Shown one piece after another: positions 42,034 through 55,100 of a DNA stretch of 64,000 nucleotides. The notes beneath the pieces were generated by a model. That model was not told the DNA's origin, did not search any database, and was given only the letters and a program-made list of their open reading frames with translations. Source of the DNA: Asterias rubens (lineage: Eukaryota > Echinodermata > Asteroidea > Forcipulatida > Asteriidae); the NCBI RefSeq assembly GCF_902459465.1, contig NC_047069.1, positions 4,497,171-4,561,170 on the forward strand. Direction: 5' to 3'. Each line of letters begins with the position of its first letter. The first letter of the stretch is position 1. Made by a program: the position numbers and the translations under genes.

Positions 42034-45000
42034 ATGGACGATTCAACCAGCTCCGAAGGGGAGAAATTCTGTTCTCTCAACCACGCCGAGCGAACCTTTA
42101 AGAAGATGCAAGTCTACCTTCAGCGCAAACAGCTCACCGATGTCATCTTGACGGCGGGAGGCGTTCGCATTCCGGCACATCGGCTGGTCCTGTGTGCTGT
42201 CTCTGATTACTTTGCAGCGATGTTCACAAATGATGTGGTGGAGGCTACAGCTGGGGAGGTGGAGCTACGAGAGCTGGATGCAAGGGCATTGAAAGCATGC
42301 ATCCAATACATATACACAGGTGATTAACTCTGATTAACATTTCTTTTTTATCTATCTTAGCTCCCAGGGGAGTATACAGCCCTGAGCTGCCATGGTGCTC
42401 CATTGGCTTTCTCATAAAGAATATCAGCCTCTTCCCTCGAAGGTACCCTTTTATACCCCTGGGTGAAGAGAAGCAATTGTTGTAAGGCATCTTACTCAAG
42501 GACACAAGTGCCATGACTGGGATTCAAACCCACACTTCGATGACTTAACATATTATGGACTTTTTTGTTATGTTCAATAGGAGAGATTTTACTCCAGGAG
42601 GACACTGTAGAGAATCTGCTGGCCACGGCATGCATCCTGCAGTTATCAGAAGTGGCAGAGGCCTGCTGTGGTTATCTCGTCAAGCAACTCCATCCATCCA
42701 ACTGCCTGGGCATCAGATCCTTTGCAGACTCTCAGGGCTGCCCAGATCTACTCAAAGTTGCTCACAACTACACGATGGTATCAAAGTCATCTCTCAGTAA
42801 TTTGACTATCAAATATGTTGAGATGTGTATTTATTTTGTTTGGACTGTTTTGCTATTAAGTGGCATGTTTACGAAGAGTCTTTACTTTCCATTCTTGTTA
42901 TCCAATCACCATCGAAACGACATTGATTTGATAGTCTTGGCTTTGTCTGTTTACTGGTTTCCCATTAAGCAGTGTGTTTACAAGGAGTCTTTACTTTCTG
43001 CCTTTTTGTTATCCATCTTTTGGTAATATCCAATCACCCCTGAACATCATTGATTTGATAGCCTTGGCTCTGTCTGTTTTGACTGTAACTTGTTCCTTTC
43101 CAACCATCCAGGAGCATTTCTGTGAGGTGACTGTCAACCAGGAGTTTCTAATGATGAATGCTAAAGATGTGTGTGACCTCTTCGCTAGTGATGACCTCAA
43201 TGTCCCTAATGAAGAGATAGTCTACTATGCCCTTCTCTCATGGGCTAATCACAACCTCCCTGAACGCCGTCAGCACATTGCCAAAATCATGGAACACATC
43301 AGACTGCCACTGCTCTCTCCACAGGTAAAATGGTCAGAGAATAAGAATAGTAATAATAATAATTGAATTGTATTGTATTTTATTTTATTCCAAAACTGGA
43401 ACAAATGCTCTAACCCTGGGAAGGTTAACCTCAGTATAATAATAAAACATGAATAAATTTAATATTCATGTGAAAATGGTGACAGATAGTTGCTATTTTT
43501 TCAGCAAGTAGGCTAGGCACTGATTCAGCAGAAACTTTCACAAGCGGCTTTTATTGTATTTTTCTTTGTTATTTGTTCAATAAATCAGCACTATATTGAA
43601 AAAAAAAACGATGACCCTACCTTTAAATTCTCATTTAGTTCCTGAGTGACATCATCGATAACAACACTCCCTTCAAAGGAGACGAGGAATGTCAGCATCT
43701 TATCTTCGAGGCCATGAAGTACCATCTCCTACCTGAACGGCGCCCTCTGCTGCAAAGCTCACGTACGAGACCACGTAAATCGACCGTTGGTACTCTGTAT
43801 GCAGTTGGAGGAATGGACAGTACTAAAGGTGGGTTTGTGTAGTACAGGTATACATGTTGAGGAGGGTGATTAGATTACCACTTTGATTTGGACTCTATGA
43901 GCAAGTTCAGGTGTGCACATTTTAGTTGACTACGGACCAGCAACGTACATTGGCAGTGATGCACTCACACGAATGACTTGTTTGGAACCATCCGTACAAG
44001 GTACTCAGCACTCCATTGCCTCCTGCATTCGCTTTAGTGTCACTGACTCCCCTCTGCGCTTTACACATGTTGGCATGGAACAGGCTACTGTGACCAGCGA
44101 AGAAAGCATGGTCCTGACCTGAGGCTGGTTCCAAATGGTTGAGCACATTAGTCAACCAATAGTGGACCAGCCTAGGTTTGAGTAAAAATGGTCAACCTTT
44201 AGTTGGTGTACACTCAAACTTGTTGAAACCATGTGTTGCTCGAAATAAAAGGTTACAAATTGATCAATGGACAGGAAATGTCTTTGGTTATTATGAACAG
44301 TGAGAATTTTCACATTGTTAATTAAAAACTTTCATTGTCGTCAAATTAATGGGATAAATTTCGGAACCTTACTTCTATAACATTTAACAATAATTTGCTG
44401 ACATATCTTAAGATAGCTCCCGAACACCTTTACCATGCTGCCACAGTCAGTTTTCATTTGAGTTTTCAAAAGTGCATGAACTTCAGTCAAAAGCTAACTT
44501 GAGACCTTTTTAGATTTATCTTAGTTTCCTGCTAAAAGGTACTCCAACCATCTCTTTAAATGCATTTGTGATAATGTCCACACTTCAGGAGCCACGAGTA
44601 TAGAGAAATATGATTTACGCACAAACGCCTGGACTCACATTGGCAATATGAGCGGACGAAGGCTGCAGTTCGGCGTGGCAGTCTGCCAGGAGAAGCTGTT
44701 TGTTGTTGGAGGCAGGGATGGACTGAAGACTCTCAACACTGTGGAGTGTTACAATCCAGTGGGCAAATCATGGAGTATGCTTACACCTATGGGAACGCAC
44801 AGACATGGGCTGGGTGAGTTCAGAGGAACAAATTGCTTAGTGTAGGTTTTCAATAACATCCTTCATGTAATTTGAATGTCAGTTGGGCATAGATTCATGG
44901 AAAAGAGAGTTCTTTCGTTAGAACGACCCAAGTTCAGCAATGTAAAGTGTTACAATTCAGAGACCCTCAGAACAAGTATTGCTATGTTACTCAACCCTGA

Positions 45001-47216
45001 AATTGACAACCACTACTATCCATGGCAACCCAGAAACCCAATGTGGCAAGGTTTTCACTCTCTTCATTCCTGGGTTAAAGCCAGGAGACACAAATCATTT
45101 AACTAATGTGAAGGTTGGAAGGCATTACATGGTGATGTACCAATGTGTATCAGTTTTAATACATGAATGTAGTTGTTATTATTGATACAGGTGTGGGTAT
45201 GCTTGAAGGGCCGATGTATGCCGTGGGAGGACATGATGGTTGGAGCTACTTGTCCTCTGTGGAGAGATACGATCCACAGAGTAAACAGTGGAGCTATGTG
45301 TCCTCAATGTCATCACCTAGAAGTACTGTAGGAGTAGCTGTCCTGGATGGCAAGTGCGTGCCATTTCATTATTGCAAGCGTTTTCTTATATTCACATGTA
45401 GATATTTACCCTCTAGGTTTCCAGCCTTTCCATAAAGAGGAATGGAAATGGCCAATTCAGTTATGTGATGTACTCATTTTTCAATATATAGAGTCCTTAT
45501 CTTAAAATGGTGTAAATTGCCATTTTGTAGTCTATACCCTTCCAGCGCAAACGTTTTCAACGTCCAAATCATCTGATTACACTCTGAGAAAAATGGGTCT
45601 CTACAAACAGGGATGTTTTGGTTAAAACTGACTTTTTATGAGCAAAATTTGCAACATTATGTCAGTGGATTTCAACAACTAATGGATCTTAACAGGCCTT
45701 TTTTGATCTGTCAAAGGCCTTTTTTATCTATCAAGTTGTCATGTTCAAGGTCGTTTTGAGTAAATACTATCGAAAGTCGAGAATAAACCAGAGATCCATT
45801 CCAAGTTACTCAGTGTGTTGTTTCACACTTTCCCACACTGTTTTTTAACATAAATTTCCTTCTTCTTGATTGTTTCCAACCAGACTGTATGCAGCAGGAG
45901 GGAGGGACGGGAGTGCGTGCCTTCGTACAGTGGAGGTATACGATCCACATATTAATCGCTGGACAATGTGCTCTCCTATGAGTAAACGACGTGGTGGGCT
46001 TGGGGTTGCTGTATGCAATGGCTGTCTATATGCCATAGGTGGACATGACACACCAAGTCAACAGTCGTCCAGACAGTTTGATTGCGTGGAAAGGTAATAA
46101 TTGTGCCCATTGCAGGATTTTCCATTTCAAGCATATCATATATGGCTACTTTGAAGTGAGCAATTGTAAAGTTATTAATAGTCCAGTTTTAAAAAAATCG
46201 CAGAATTAAACTCAAAATTCTAGGTTTGAGACTTACATCATAGAACAAAGAATGAGCTTTTTTTCAGGGACAGTTGATTTTTGAATCTAGTTGTTTGAAT
46301 GCAATTAGCATGCATTTTTGTTTTGTTTTATAAGATGATTTCTCACTGTTTTCTCATCCACAAATTTATTTAGGTATGACCCCCGTTCCGATGTCTGGTG
46401 TACTGTTGCTCCTATGAGTCTGTGTCGAGACGCGGTGGGTGTGGCAGTTCTAGGGAATCGTATTTTCGCTGTCGGCGGTTACGATGGTCAGAGTTACCTC
46501 AATGCTGTCGAGAGCTACGACCCACTTTCTGGAGAGTGGAATTACGTAAGTTTATTACAATATCATCACTACCCAGAGTGGCAACACAGTCAGTCCGTTT
46601 GAATTGGACACTCATAGACTGTAGGTACTCACCGACCCTCTTGTGGGTGCTCACATACCTTCTTGTAGGTACTCACAGACCATCACAGACCATCTGTGAT
46701 CACTCACATGCCCTCTGTGGGCACTCACATACCCTCTGTGGTCACTTACATACCTTCTGTGGTCACTCACATACTCTCTTGTGGGCACTCACAGACCCTC
46801 TGTTATTACCATCAGACCCTCTTGTGTGCACTCAAAGACACTCTGTGGTCACTTAAAGGCCCTCCGTTATCACTCACAGACCCTCTGTGGTCACTTAAAG
46901 GCCCTCCGTTATCACTCATAGACCCTCTGTGGTCACTTAAAGGCCCTCAGTTATCACTCACAGACCCTCTGTGGTCACTTAAAGGCCCTCCGTTATCACT
47001 CATAGACCCTCTGTGGTCACTTTCAGACCCTCTTGTACTCAAAGACCCACCATGAACATTGTCATACACAAGTTATATTTTCCGGTCAATATGTTTGTAC
47101 AGTAATACATTGAATTAAACTTACCTCAAATCACTTTACTTCTTTTCTTTACTCAGCTTGCTCCTTTAAATACTGGCAGAGCCGGTGCTTGTGTGGTGCA
47201 TGTCCCCATCACATGA
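42034..47216 (+). CDS. KLHL5: Kelch-like BTB-BACK-Kelch protein, KLHL1/4/5 clade, 9 coding exons
   Basis: Exons: 42034-42319, 42581-42777, 43112-43324, 43639-43828, 44589-44813, 45191-45353, 45884-46093, 46374-46545, 47157-47216. Total 1716 nt, 571 residues plus stop, all junctions GT-AG and in phase. The start has a strong context (caccATGg). BTB domain at about residues 15-130 ([20 protein letters not shown]), BACK at about 135-240 ([27 protein letters not shown]), then six Kelch repeats from about 283 to the end, each with a GG pair and spaced Y/W ([57 protein letters not shown]). The [20 protein letters not shown] linker and the GRAGACVV ending mark the KLHL1/4/5 clade; KLHL20 was considered and fits worse. 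The symbol is a clade label, since an invertebrate gene would be co-orthologous to all three. It lacks the long N-terminal extension of vertebrate members, though a spliced upstream exon is possible. Family role: Cullin-3 substrate adaptor and actin binding. Intron 1 holds a SINE, intron 8 a minisatellite. Confidence 0.93.
42345..42552 (-). mobile_element. SINE of the 28305-28662 family in KLHL intron 1
   Basis: Contains agctcccaggggagtataca, tacccctgggtgaagagaag and the decayed antisense B box gggattcaaacccacac. It fills most of the 261-bp intron. Confidence 0.75.
46605..47052 (+). repeat. minisatellite in KLHL intron 8
   Basis: A basic unit of about 21 bp (cactcacataccctctgtgg and variants) gives way at about 46830 to a 42-bp double unit containing gaccctctgtggtcacttaa and ggccctccgttatcactca, repeated about five times with high identity. 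Confidence 0.9.
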
Positions 47217-47361
47217 AACGCCAAGTGCCATGAGGTTAAAGGGATAAACTATTCAAAGCCAAAGAGAGGTAAAAAAAGAAGTGTGTTAACCTATAGTGTG
47301 AAAACATCGTAAGCCCTTTATGTTGTTTTGAGGCTGATTGTGATAATACAAGAGTGTTTCT

Positions 47362-47664
47362 TTAAAGGATTTGGGTACTTTTTGTTCTAATGATAGCAGA
47401 AAGCTTCCCTTAGAATATTACTAGCTAGGGTGCTTTAGTTTTTGAGAAATGAGTAATACAAAGTTACAAAAATACGTTTTACATACTGAAATAATTTACA
47501 TCTGTAGTGATGAGAATTATTTTCGTGACTCGTTTTACTTGTTTCTTGGAAACTGCAGCTAAGGAAAGCTTTCTACCATAATTTTTTTCAAACTGTGTGA
47601 GTTTAATGTAAATCTCTGGACATTGTGTGATTTGTGTCCTAAAAGAAGTACCCATACCCTTTAA
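47362..47664. mobile_element. MITE family B, complete, TTAA-flanked
   Basis: Starts TTAA-aggatttgggtac and ends gtacccatacccT-TTAA. Inner arms tagcagaaagcttccctta and taaggaaagctttctaccat are inverted. About 300 bp, no ORF. Just 3' of the KLHL stop codon, so possibly within its 3' UTR. Confidence 0.75.
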
Positions 47665-47937
47665 GGAGCATGTGTACTTATTCATGTCATAATATAAAAA
47701 AATATTGTCACAAAGAGTCACATATTTTAAAATGAATTGATGAAAATGCCAAACATGTCAGGATTCTTCAACAGCATTCTATTGCTTTCTTGAAAATGTC
47801 CCCAACAAAGCATTTCCTACTGGCATTAGATGATCAAGTTAACCATGTTGTTTAGTGGAGTAGCTGTGGTTTATGTTTAAATTGTCAATATTAAAATTCA
47901 TGATTTGGGAATAAACAAAGAAACATTTACTTAATTG

Positions 47938-48000
47938 GGATTTGATCCAATGACTTACGGTTTAATGTGCTGCCGCTCTACCAACTGAGCTATATATGGG
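47938..48000 (-). mobile_element. tRNA-like SINE head, left member of a divergent pair
   Basis: On the minus strand it reads AGCTCAGTTGGTAGAGCGGC, then ATTAAACCGTAAGTCATTGG and a degraded B box (GGATCAAATCC). Sits back to back with the next entry. Confidence 0.6.
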
Positions 48001-48080
48001 GAGACTCAGAAAGCTCAGTTGGTAGAGCGCTGGCATGTTAAACTGGAGGTCGTTGGTTCAAATTCAGCTCTAGTCAATTT
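48001..48080 (+). mobile_element. tRNA-like SINE head, right member of a divergent pair
   Basis: agctcagttggtagagcgct, catgttaaactggaggtcgt and B-box-like ggttcaaattc. Lacks a paired acceptor stem, so not a tRNA gene. Confidence 0.65.
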
Positions 48081-48085
48081 TGTCT

Positions 48086-51000
48086 TGCTTCAACCCATAA
48101 TCATAAAATTATTTAACAAGTAGCTTGATATTAAAGTCATGCTACATGTTCGTGTAAGCAGATCTACCTGTTTCTAATAGTAAAAAAAACAAACACTGTG
48201 TGTTAATGTTAACGCTTACGTGTCGGTGCTTGCCATGGGAGACTTTCCAACTAGACAACCTAAAAAGCTCCTAAGATTCAAGATTAGCATTTTGGCATCT
48301 TGAAAAATGGATGAGAACTTGCATCTGTAAAAACCAAGGAAACCTCTGTTTCGGTCTCTCATGGAAGTAATGAGCTTGTACCTTTTTTGTAAAACCGCAA
48401 TGGAATATTTATATTTAATATTTATAGTAGAAGCTGCTTACGTGACTAGACATATTTTGTTCACAAAGTGCAGAGGACTTTTTAAGAGTAAATACTGATT
48501 AATTTGTACGTGTATACCCTCTTGCTAGTATAGAAATATGTCTATATTTCTAGTATATTTTAGAATGCCTTATCTGGTCTTCCCACTTTCCCCGAAAAAA
48601 GTGCGTCCATGTGAGTTGTTACTAATTAGAAACCCGTTTTTTTGTGGTGTACAGTTGCTGACATTCCATGCACATTTTGTGATATTGAAATATTATAACA
48701 GCCTTTTTTAAACTTAATACTATCCAAATAATATATAGATTAACTGCATAGAGTTTGTTAACAAGAAGCTCCTGGTCATATTCAGTTTTGTGATGTACTC
48801 ATTTTCCAATAGATAGAGTTCCTTATTGGAGTGGAAACAAAATTTGCCAAATTTGAAATATGTTATTGGGTTTCAACAACAGCTGGGTCTGTACTTTCGG
48901 AAGGGTAAATTTCGCCGCAGAAATAATGTGAAATTCAAGGCCTTTTTGATTGAATATGATCAGGAATTTACTAAATGAAGTAACCGTACAAAAATTTACA
49001 AACCCATATATCCATGATTTTGTTGCTGACAAAATTCGCCAGGGAAGAGTATCAAATATAATGGCATTGTTTTAAAATGAGGTTACAGACTTGTAATTTT
49101 AGGACTCTATCTAAATGAGTGTAACACAAAACTGAAAGAGCCCCTCTTTTATGGGTTACACAGCTATACTCTGACACCTTTATGTTCCGTTCTTATTCCT
49201 AACCCTAGACCCTAGCATGTAAATCACTAGGGGGGGGGGGGTGACAGTACATAGGGGCTATGGAATATATGGCTGTCACCCTTTTATCAGGTATTGTACT
49301 ATGAATGTAGCAGATTATTGGCTTTAAAGACATCTGCCACATGTGTCTTCCAAACACAATGCCATCATTAACTACTTTTGCAAATCACAAAATAATCGAT
49401 TGTAGGTTGAGCAAATCTGTTGCTGTACTTTAAAGGATTTGCACAAAGGAGAGTTCCAATGACCTTATGTACAAGACATCATTTGAGTAGGTTACTCTTT
49501 GCTCAAGATGTGCGCTTTCAATTATCATTGTTGTTTAACCTCTAAGATGGGCCATGATGATGTCAGCGATGAGATGCATGAGGTCTATCTGGGTTTTTAT
49601 ACCACTAAGAGAAATGTGCCGGACAGAAGTTATAGGTGTTAAACTTTTGTAAACCGTATAACACACATTCTCATTAATAAGTTTGCGAAATGTAAGTCGT
49701 AGGGGCTTCGTTTCGTTGAATGTTCACACATTTTGTTGGCTTTTTGTTCAGGTATTTCTTACTATACTTTGATGAAGAGGCTCTTAGTTTGAGATGATTA
49801 TTCAGACATCATCCTTCTTGCTAAAACTCAAGTGCAATTTATACCATACGCATTACTTTTCTAGGTTTTTTTAAGTGTCTAACTTTTACATCTCATTTGA
49901 TGCAGATTCTGGTTTTGTAGTATGTATACCACACTGAAAGATCCTTGTCAGTTGATATGTGGAACAGGTGTCATGTGTCATGCTTTATTTTTAATGCTTT
50001 AGGTAATTTGTTTATGAAATATCATGGATTACATAAAAAAAAACATAAAATGATAAGGATCTATGTGTGAGGTACAAAACAAATATTGGATGCATTTCAA
50101 TCAAACAAAACAAAACTACTTGTTGAAATATGGACTGTTCACTTTGCCTCGTGAAATGGAACAGTCCAGGTTTCTACAAGACTATTTTGCATTTTATTAT
50201 TGTGCTCATACGCACCAATATTTGTTAAATATATTTTCAATTTTTCCATTAATGAACATACCTTTTTGGTTCATCGAGGTCATCATAAAGCACTGTTTAT
50301 GCTAAGTACCTGCTCGGAGTCTTGGTTGGAGGGGGGTGGGGGGGGGGGGGTGGTACTTCCGGTGGGATCATTTCACTAGACTGTTCTGAGAAGCCAGCTC
50401 CAATCTCTCTAGTGGTACCTGTGGATTAGATTTTAGCAGGAAATAATAGGACTAAGCATGCAGTATTAATATGATTTGAGTCAAATTGTTCAGTTAAGTT
50501 TTTTTCAGGGCTAATGGTAATATTGTTTGCGCAGAGGCTTCGCTCTACTTCAAGGATATTTTTGTATCAATACAACCCACATTTGAGTACTTATTGTTAA
50601 CAACTGTTGTTAATTTAACTGTGTATTATAACAACTCTATGCCATTTCTATTGCCAAAAGTAACTGTTTATTTAAATATTATTGCACTGCTGTATTTTAT
50701 GTGTAACTCATTAATCTCAAATGTTTAGTTGTTCCAAAACCTTGTTTTCTTTCTATTTTTTTTTTTATTATTTTTTTTAGTCCATGAATTTCTTGTCATT
50801 CACGAAGTGTTCCCTGCTGTATTATGCTAAACAAATAAAATGTCAAGCAGCATTTCTGCTAAGCAGACTTTTAAACATGATTCATGCCTTAAGTGGGAAT
50901 GTTGGGGTGTGTCTGTGTGTTGAACTGTGGTATATTTTGAATTTGTTACATTTATGTGAAATACAAACATAATTTTGATGTTGTTTTTTTAAATATCATC

Positions 51001-52188
51001 CACATGAGAACTCAAAACTTGACAATTTGAAATGAAAATGAAACATTCAAGCTTCAATGATACAAACAAAATTGAAGTCGATTGTTACTACATTTATTTA
51101 ACCTGTGTTTTGTATTCATGTTATCGCTATCAAGAACATATCATGGAAATAAAACGTAACTGTTAATTGTTACAGCTTTGATTGTTATAACATTGTCCTG
51201 TCGGTTATTTGATGTATGTTTCCCAGTGTTTTCGGCAAAGAAAGAAACCCCAAACGAACAAAAAATAGCCTATACACAGCTGCCAGCTCTCCCTGACTCC
51301 GCAGAAAGCTTGGAAGATAAAGCAATCTTTTTATGTTCTGATAATGCCCAACCCACTATGTACAAATAGATAAGTTTATATCGATATATGACTGCTATGA
51401 CATTATAAAGTGGCAATTTAGTTCGATTAGCAGAGAGATGGGCGTATAGGTTAGAATAATATGGGTCATAAACTGTTATATGAGTTATATTCACACACTC
51501 GTTAAAAACCAATTTACACGTTTTAACATTTATTTTTCACAAATGGAACGGAGAAATATGAGCGTTTAAGACAAGCTGGTTGCACAGTTTTTAGTAGCAC
51601 ATTAATAGACAGTTCAGAAGTAAAGGGTGAGCCCTGATCTCTTATTACCACAGATGGGGAAAGAAATAATACTGTATGATTAATTAAGCACTTAAATATA
51701 GGGATTCCAAACGCGGTTGACAATTTAAACTTTCTTATCAGCAATAGTGTGATGGGATAAATGTTTACATTGGTTCCCTTGTTACTTGGGATCAAAGATC
51801 GTCTAGGCAAATGAATACTGCCTTGCTAATTATGTTTGCACAAAATATCAAATTTGTATATCTTTGATGGGGGAAAACACCACACAAAGTTTTCAATGAG
51901 GATAAAAATGGCAAAAATGTGACATCAAAATATAATACTTTCATGACATCAGCAATTTCTGATGCCCGGGCTTGGGAACTCTTGTAGAAATAAACAAACT
52001 TCGTCAGTTAATATTGGTCATTGTTATGTTATAAATGGCGTCGTTGACCTTTGCTCTGGCTATCTTTATGACAGTGTCCTGACGTGTTTTGATTTGGACA
52101 ATAAAATATTATAGTCTTCGAAACATCATTCAAAACGGTGAGGCTTGGCAGGAAAGGAGGTGGGTTTTTTTTCTGAAGAGATACCAGG
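48086..52188. other. KLHL 3' flank / SLC5 5' flank, no recognised gene
   Basis: AT-rich, with poly-G tracts at about 49231-49240 and 50328-50351 and several AATAAA hexamers (for example near 50834 and 51147) that could serve KLHL polyadenylation. No ORF with splice support. Confidence 0.4.
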
Positions 52189-55100
52189 ATGGATTATGAT
52201 GATGCAGGAACCGGACTGGAAGGATGGGATATTGCCATCATAGTCATCGTCTTTGTTCTTGTACTGGCACTCGGATTATGGGTAAGATATTGGCATTATT
52301 TCTGGTCTGTTTTTCAGAATGTAGGTTTGTTTAGTGTTAGGTCCAGATACAGTAACAGACAAACACTGGTGCGGTATTGAAGCCTGAACAAGTCCCAGGT
52401 CAGAAAAACGACCCGATTCTGGAACGGTGGTCTTGATGGCCTAAATCTGGGTCAGGCTGAAACTGGTTTAAAAATGGAAGTTTAACTCAGATTGGACTTC
52501 GTCGGTTTGACCCATTTCTGGGTCATTTGGACAGATTCCAAGTCTACTGACCCTGGTTCGGGTCACTCTCTGACCCAGGGAGGTGGGTATTGTTTTAACC
52601 GGTAACACGATGTTGATTCTGATTCGCTAGATTTGAAACTGAATAAAAATAGTAAAATATCAAAACAGCTATGTAATAAAACAACAAAAATAACCCGTTT
52701 GAAACAAAGGAAATTGCACTGTGCTATTCAACAAAAGAAGGTCCACTAACCTTACCCTGCTTAAAAGTTGAATTTTAACTCTGTTTTAACTGCTTAAGTT
52801 TACCCATTTCTAGGTCATTTTTGACAGACTCCAGGTCATACTGACCCATAAATAGGTCAGGCCCCCCACGGGAACCTGATTCGGGTCCCTTTCTAACCCG
52901 GAATAAGGGGGGAGGGTATACAACGTTTCCTCTGCATGCTTTTGAAACTGAATATAATTCTCTAATATAAAAATACAAACATAAAGAAAAACATTCAAAA
53001 CTTTGGAGAATCCGGGTATCGATCCCGGTACCTCTCACATGCTAAGCGAGCGCTCTACCACTTGAGCTAATCCCCCTCTGAGCTATGAAGTAGTCTTTTG
53101 TGCTTAAAATTGAAAGTTTAAATGAGCCCTCATGCCTTTCAGGAATGGGGAAAATTAACCCTACAAATAAAAATAGAATAAATAAAAGTATGACAAAAAA
53201 GCGAACTACTCTCTATATGCAAACAAAAAGTTAAAAGGCACTCTTTTGAGCCATATGAGGGACAACTCTTTTACGAGTGGTCTTCCACTCTTTTAGACTG
53301 AAGTTTGCATCTTGAGTGAGTTTTCACTCTGTCCTGGAGTGAAACCCTCTAAAAGAGTGAAATAACCACCACTCTTTTTTAAAGAGCCATAATTTTACGA
53401 GGGACAACTCGAAATGTAAAGATTCTACATTAAGAGAGTAACTATAAACTTGACCCTGGTTTAAAGATGACTTGTTTTGTACAGATACCAGGTCATACTG
53501 ACCCATAAATAGGTACGGCCAACGTGGAACCGGGTTCGGGTTCGGAAGCGAGGGAGGTAATGTTTTGAACCGGTAACCAAAATGTTGCTTCTGCTTTGCC
53601 AGATTTAAAACTGAATAAAATTAAATATTTTTAAATTGAATAAACAAATAAAAAGTATTGGAGAATCCGGGTATCGATCCCGGTACCTCTCACATGCTAA
53701 GCGAGCGCTCTACCACTTGAGCTAATCCCCCTATAAGTGATTGAGAAGTGTTCTAGGTTAAAACCAAAAGTTTAAAATGACGTATCATGTCTATAACTCA
53801 TGAATGGGGGGAATCAACCATCTGACACAAAAGATTGCAGCATACAAATAAAAAATTAAATTTATTAAAGTATGAGAAAAGAAGGGAACTAACTAACTGA
53901 GTCTTATATACGAACGATCTTATTTCTGCATGCACTGTAAACAGAGTGTTGTGGAAATTTAGGTCAATTAAAAAATATTAAAATACCATTTTAATCCTTG
54001 ATAGTGCGTACAAGCATCCTTCCTCTGTGGTACAACCAACTACTGGACTTTGGTCGTTGTGTAATAATCGTATTAAAGCCATCTCAGTCCCATTTTGGTG
54101 TAAAGAAAATAATGTTTATATTTAAAAATGTAATATTCATATTCATTTATTTCAGAATCACAAAAATGTTGGTTTAGGTTCTGATTTATTATCTTATATG
54201 GTACACCAAACGAACGCCGGGTCAATTGGCCACAAGACTCTGTATTCATTTTAGATCCCAACCCGTTTCGGTTGTTTAATTGTCTGACAAAACTGCACTA
54301 TTCTAAAATGGTTGATTTCTCCCCTTACATAGTCTGCCTGGGTCTCAGATCGAGGTACGACCAGCGGATACTTCTTAGCGGGGCGGAGTATGTCTTGGTG
54401 GCTGGTGAGTACAAACAAACATATAGTGTACGTACCTTTTCACGAAATGCATTTAGTTTTCATACTTAAAACTGAAAATTTGAATTGCGATATCAGTGAA
54501 AACTATTTTAAGTCTGAGCATATAATACAGGCCTTTGAAATTTTGATCATCACAATTTTATATATGATGTCATGTTTAGTACATTTGCGATTCTAGATTT
54601 GACCTGCCACCAAGTTGAATTGATTGCTGATTTCTATACAGTTTGCCGGGATTCTCTCATAGTGTGTTTGGTTGAAATTAAATCAACTTAAAATAATCGT
54701 CCTTCGGATGGTTGGTCCCGTGTGTTGTGTAACGCACGTTTAATTAGTACAATTAGTCAATTTAGTACATTTGTGTTTCTAGATTTGACCTGCCACCAAG
54801 TTGAATTGATTGCTGATTTCTATACAGTTTGCCGGGATTCTCTCATAGTGTGTTTGGTTGAAATATAATCAACTTAAAATAATCGTCTTTCGTTGGTCCC
54901 ATGTGTTGTGTAACGCACGTATAATAACATCGAAAAGAGAAGGGATTCGCCCCGGTGTTTCTTGTTTGATTGACTGCATATTGCGCCACAGCAGTTTGTA
55001 AACCGTTACATTAACTACAAAATGAGTAGGTCTCATAATACAAAGGTAAAGTTCCACATTCTTGCAGGAAGAATACTGAATGTTGAAGCGCATTTAGCCT

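Noticed and set aside
46398..47055. ORFs with repeated [12 protein letters not shown]
   Set aside because: Translation of the KLHL intron 8 minisatellite, partly out of frame across exon 8.
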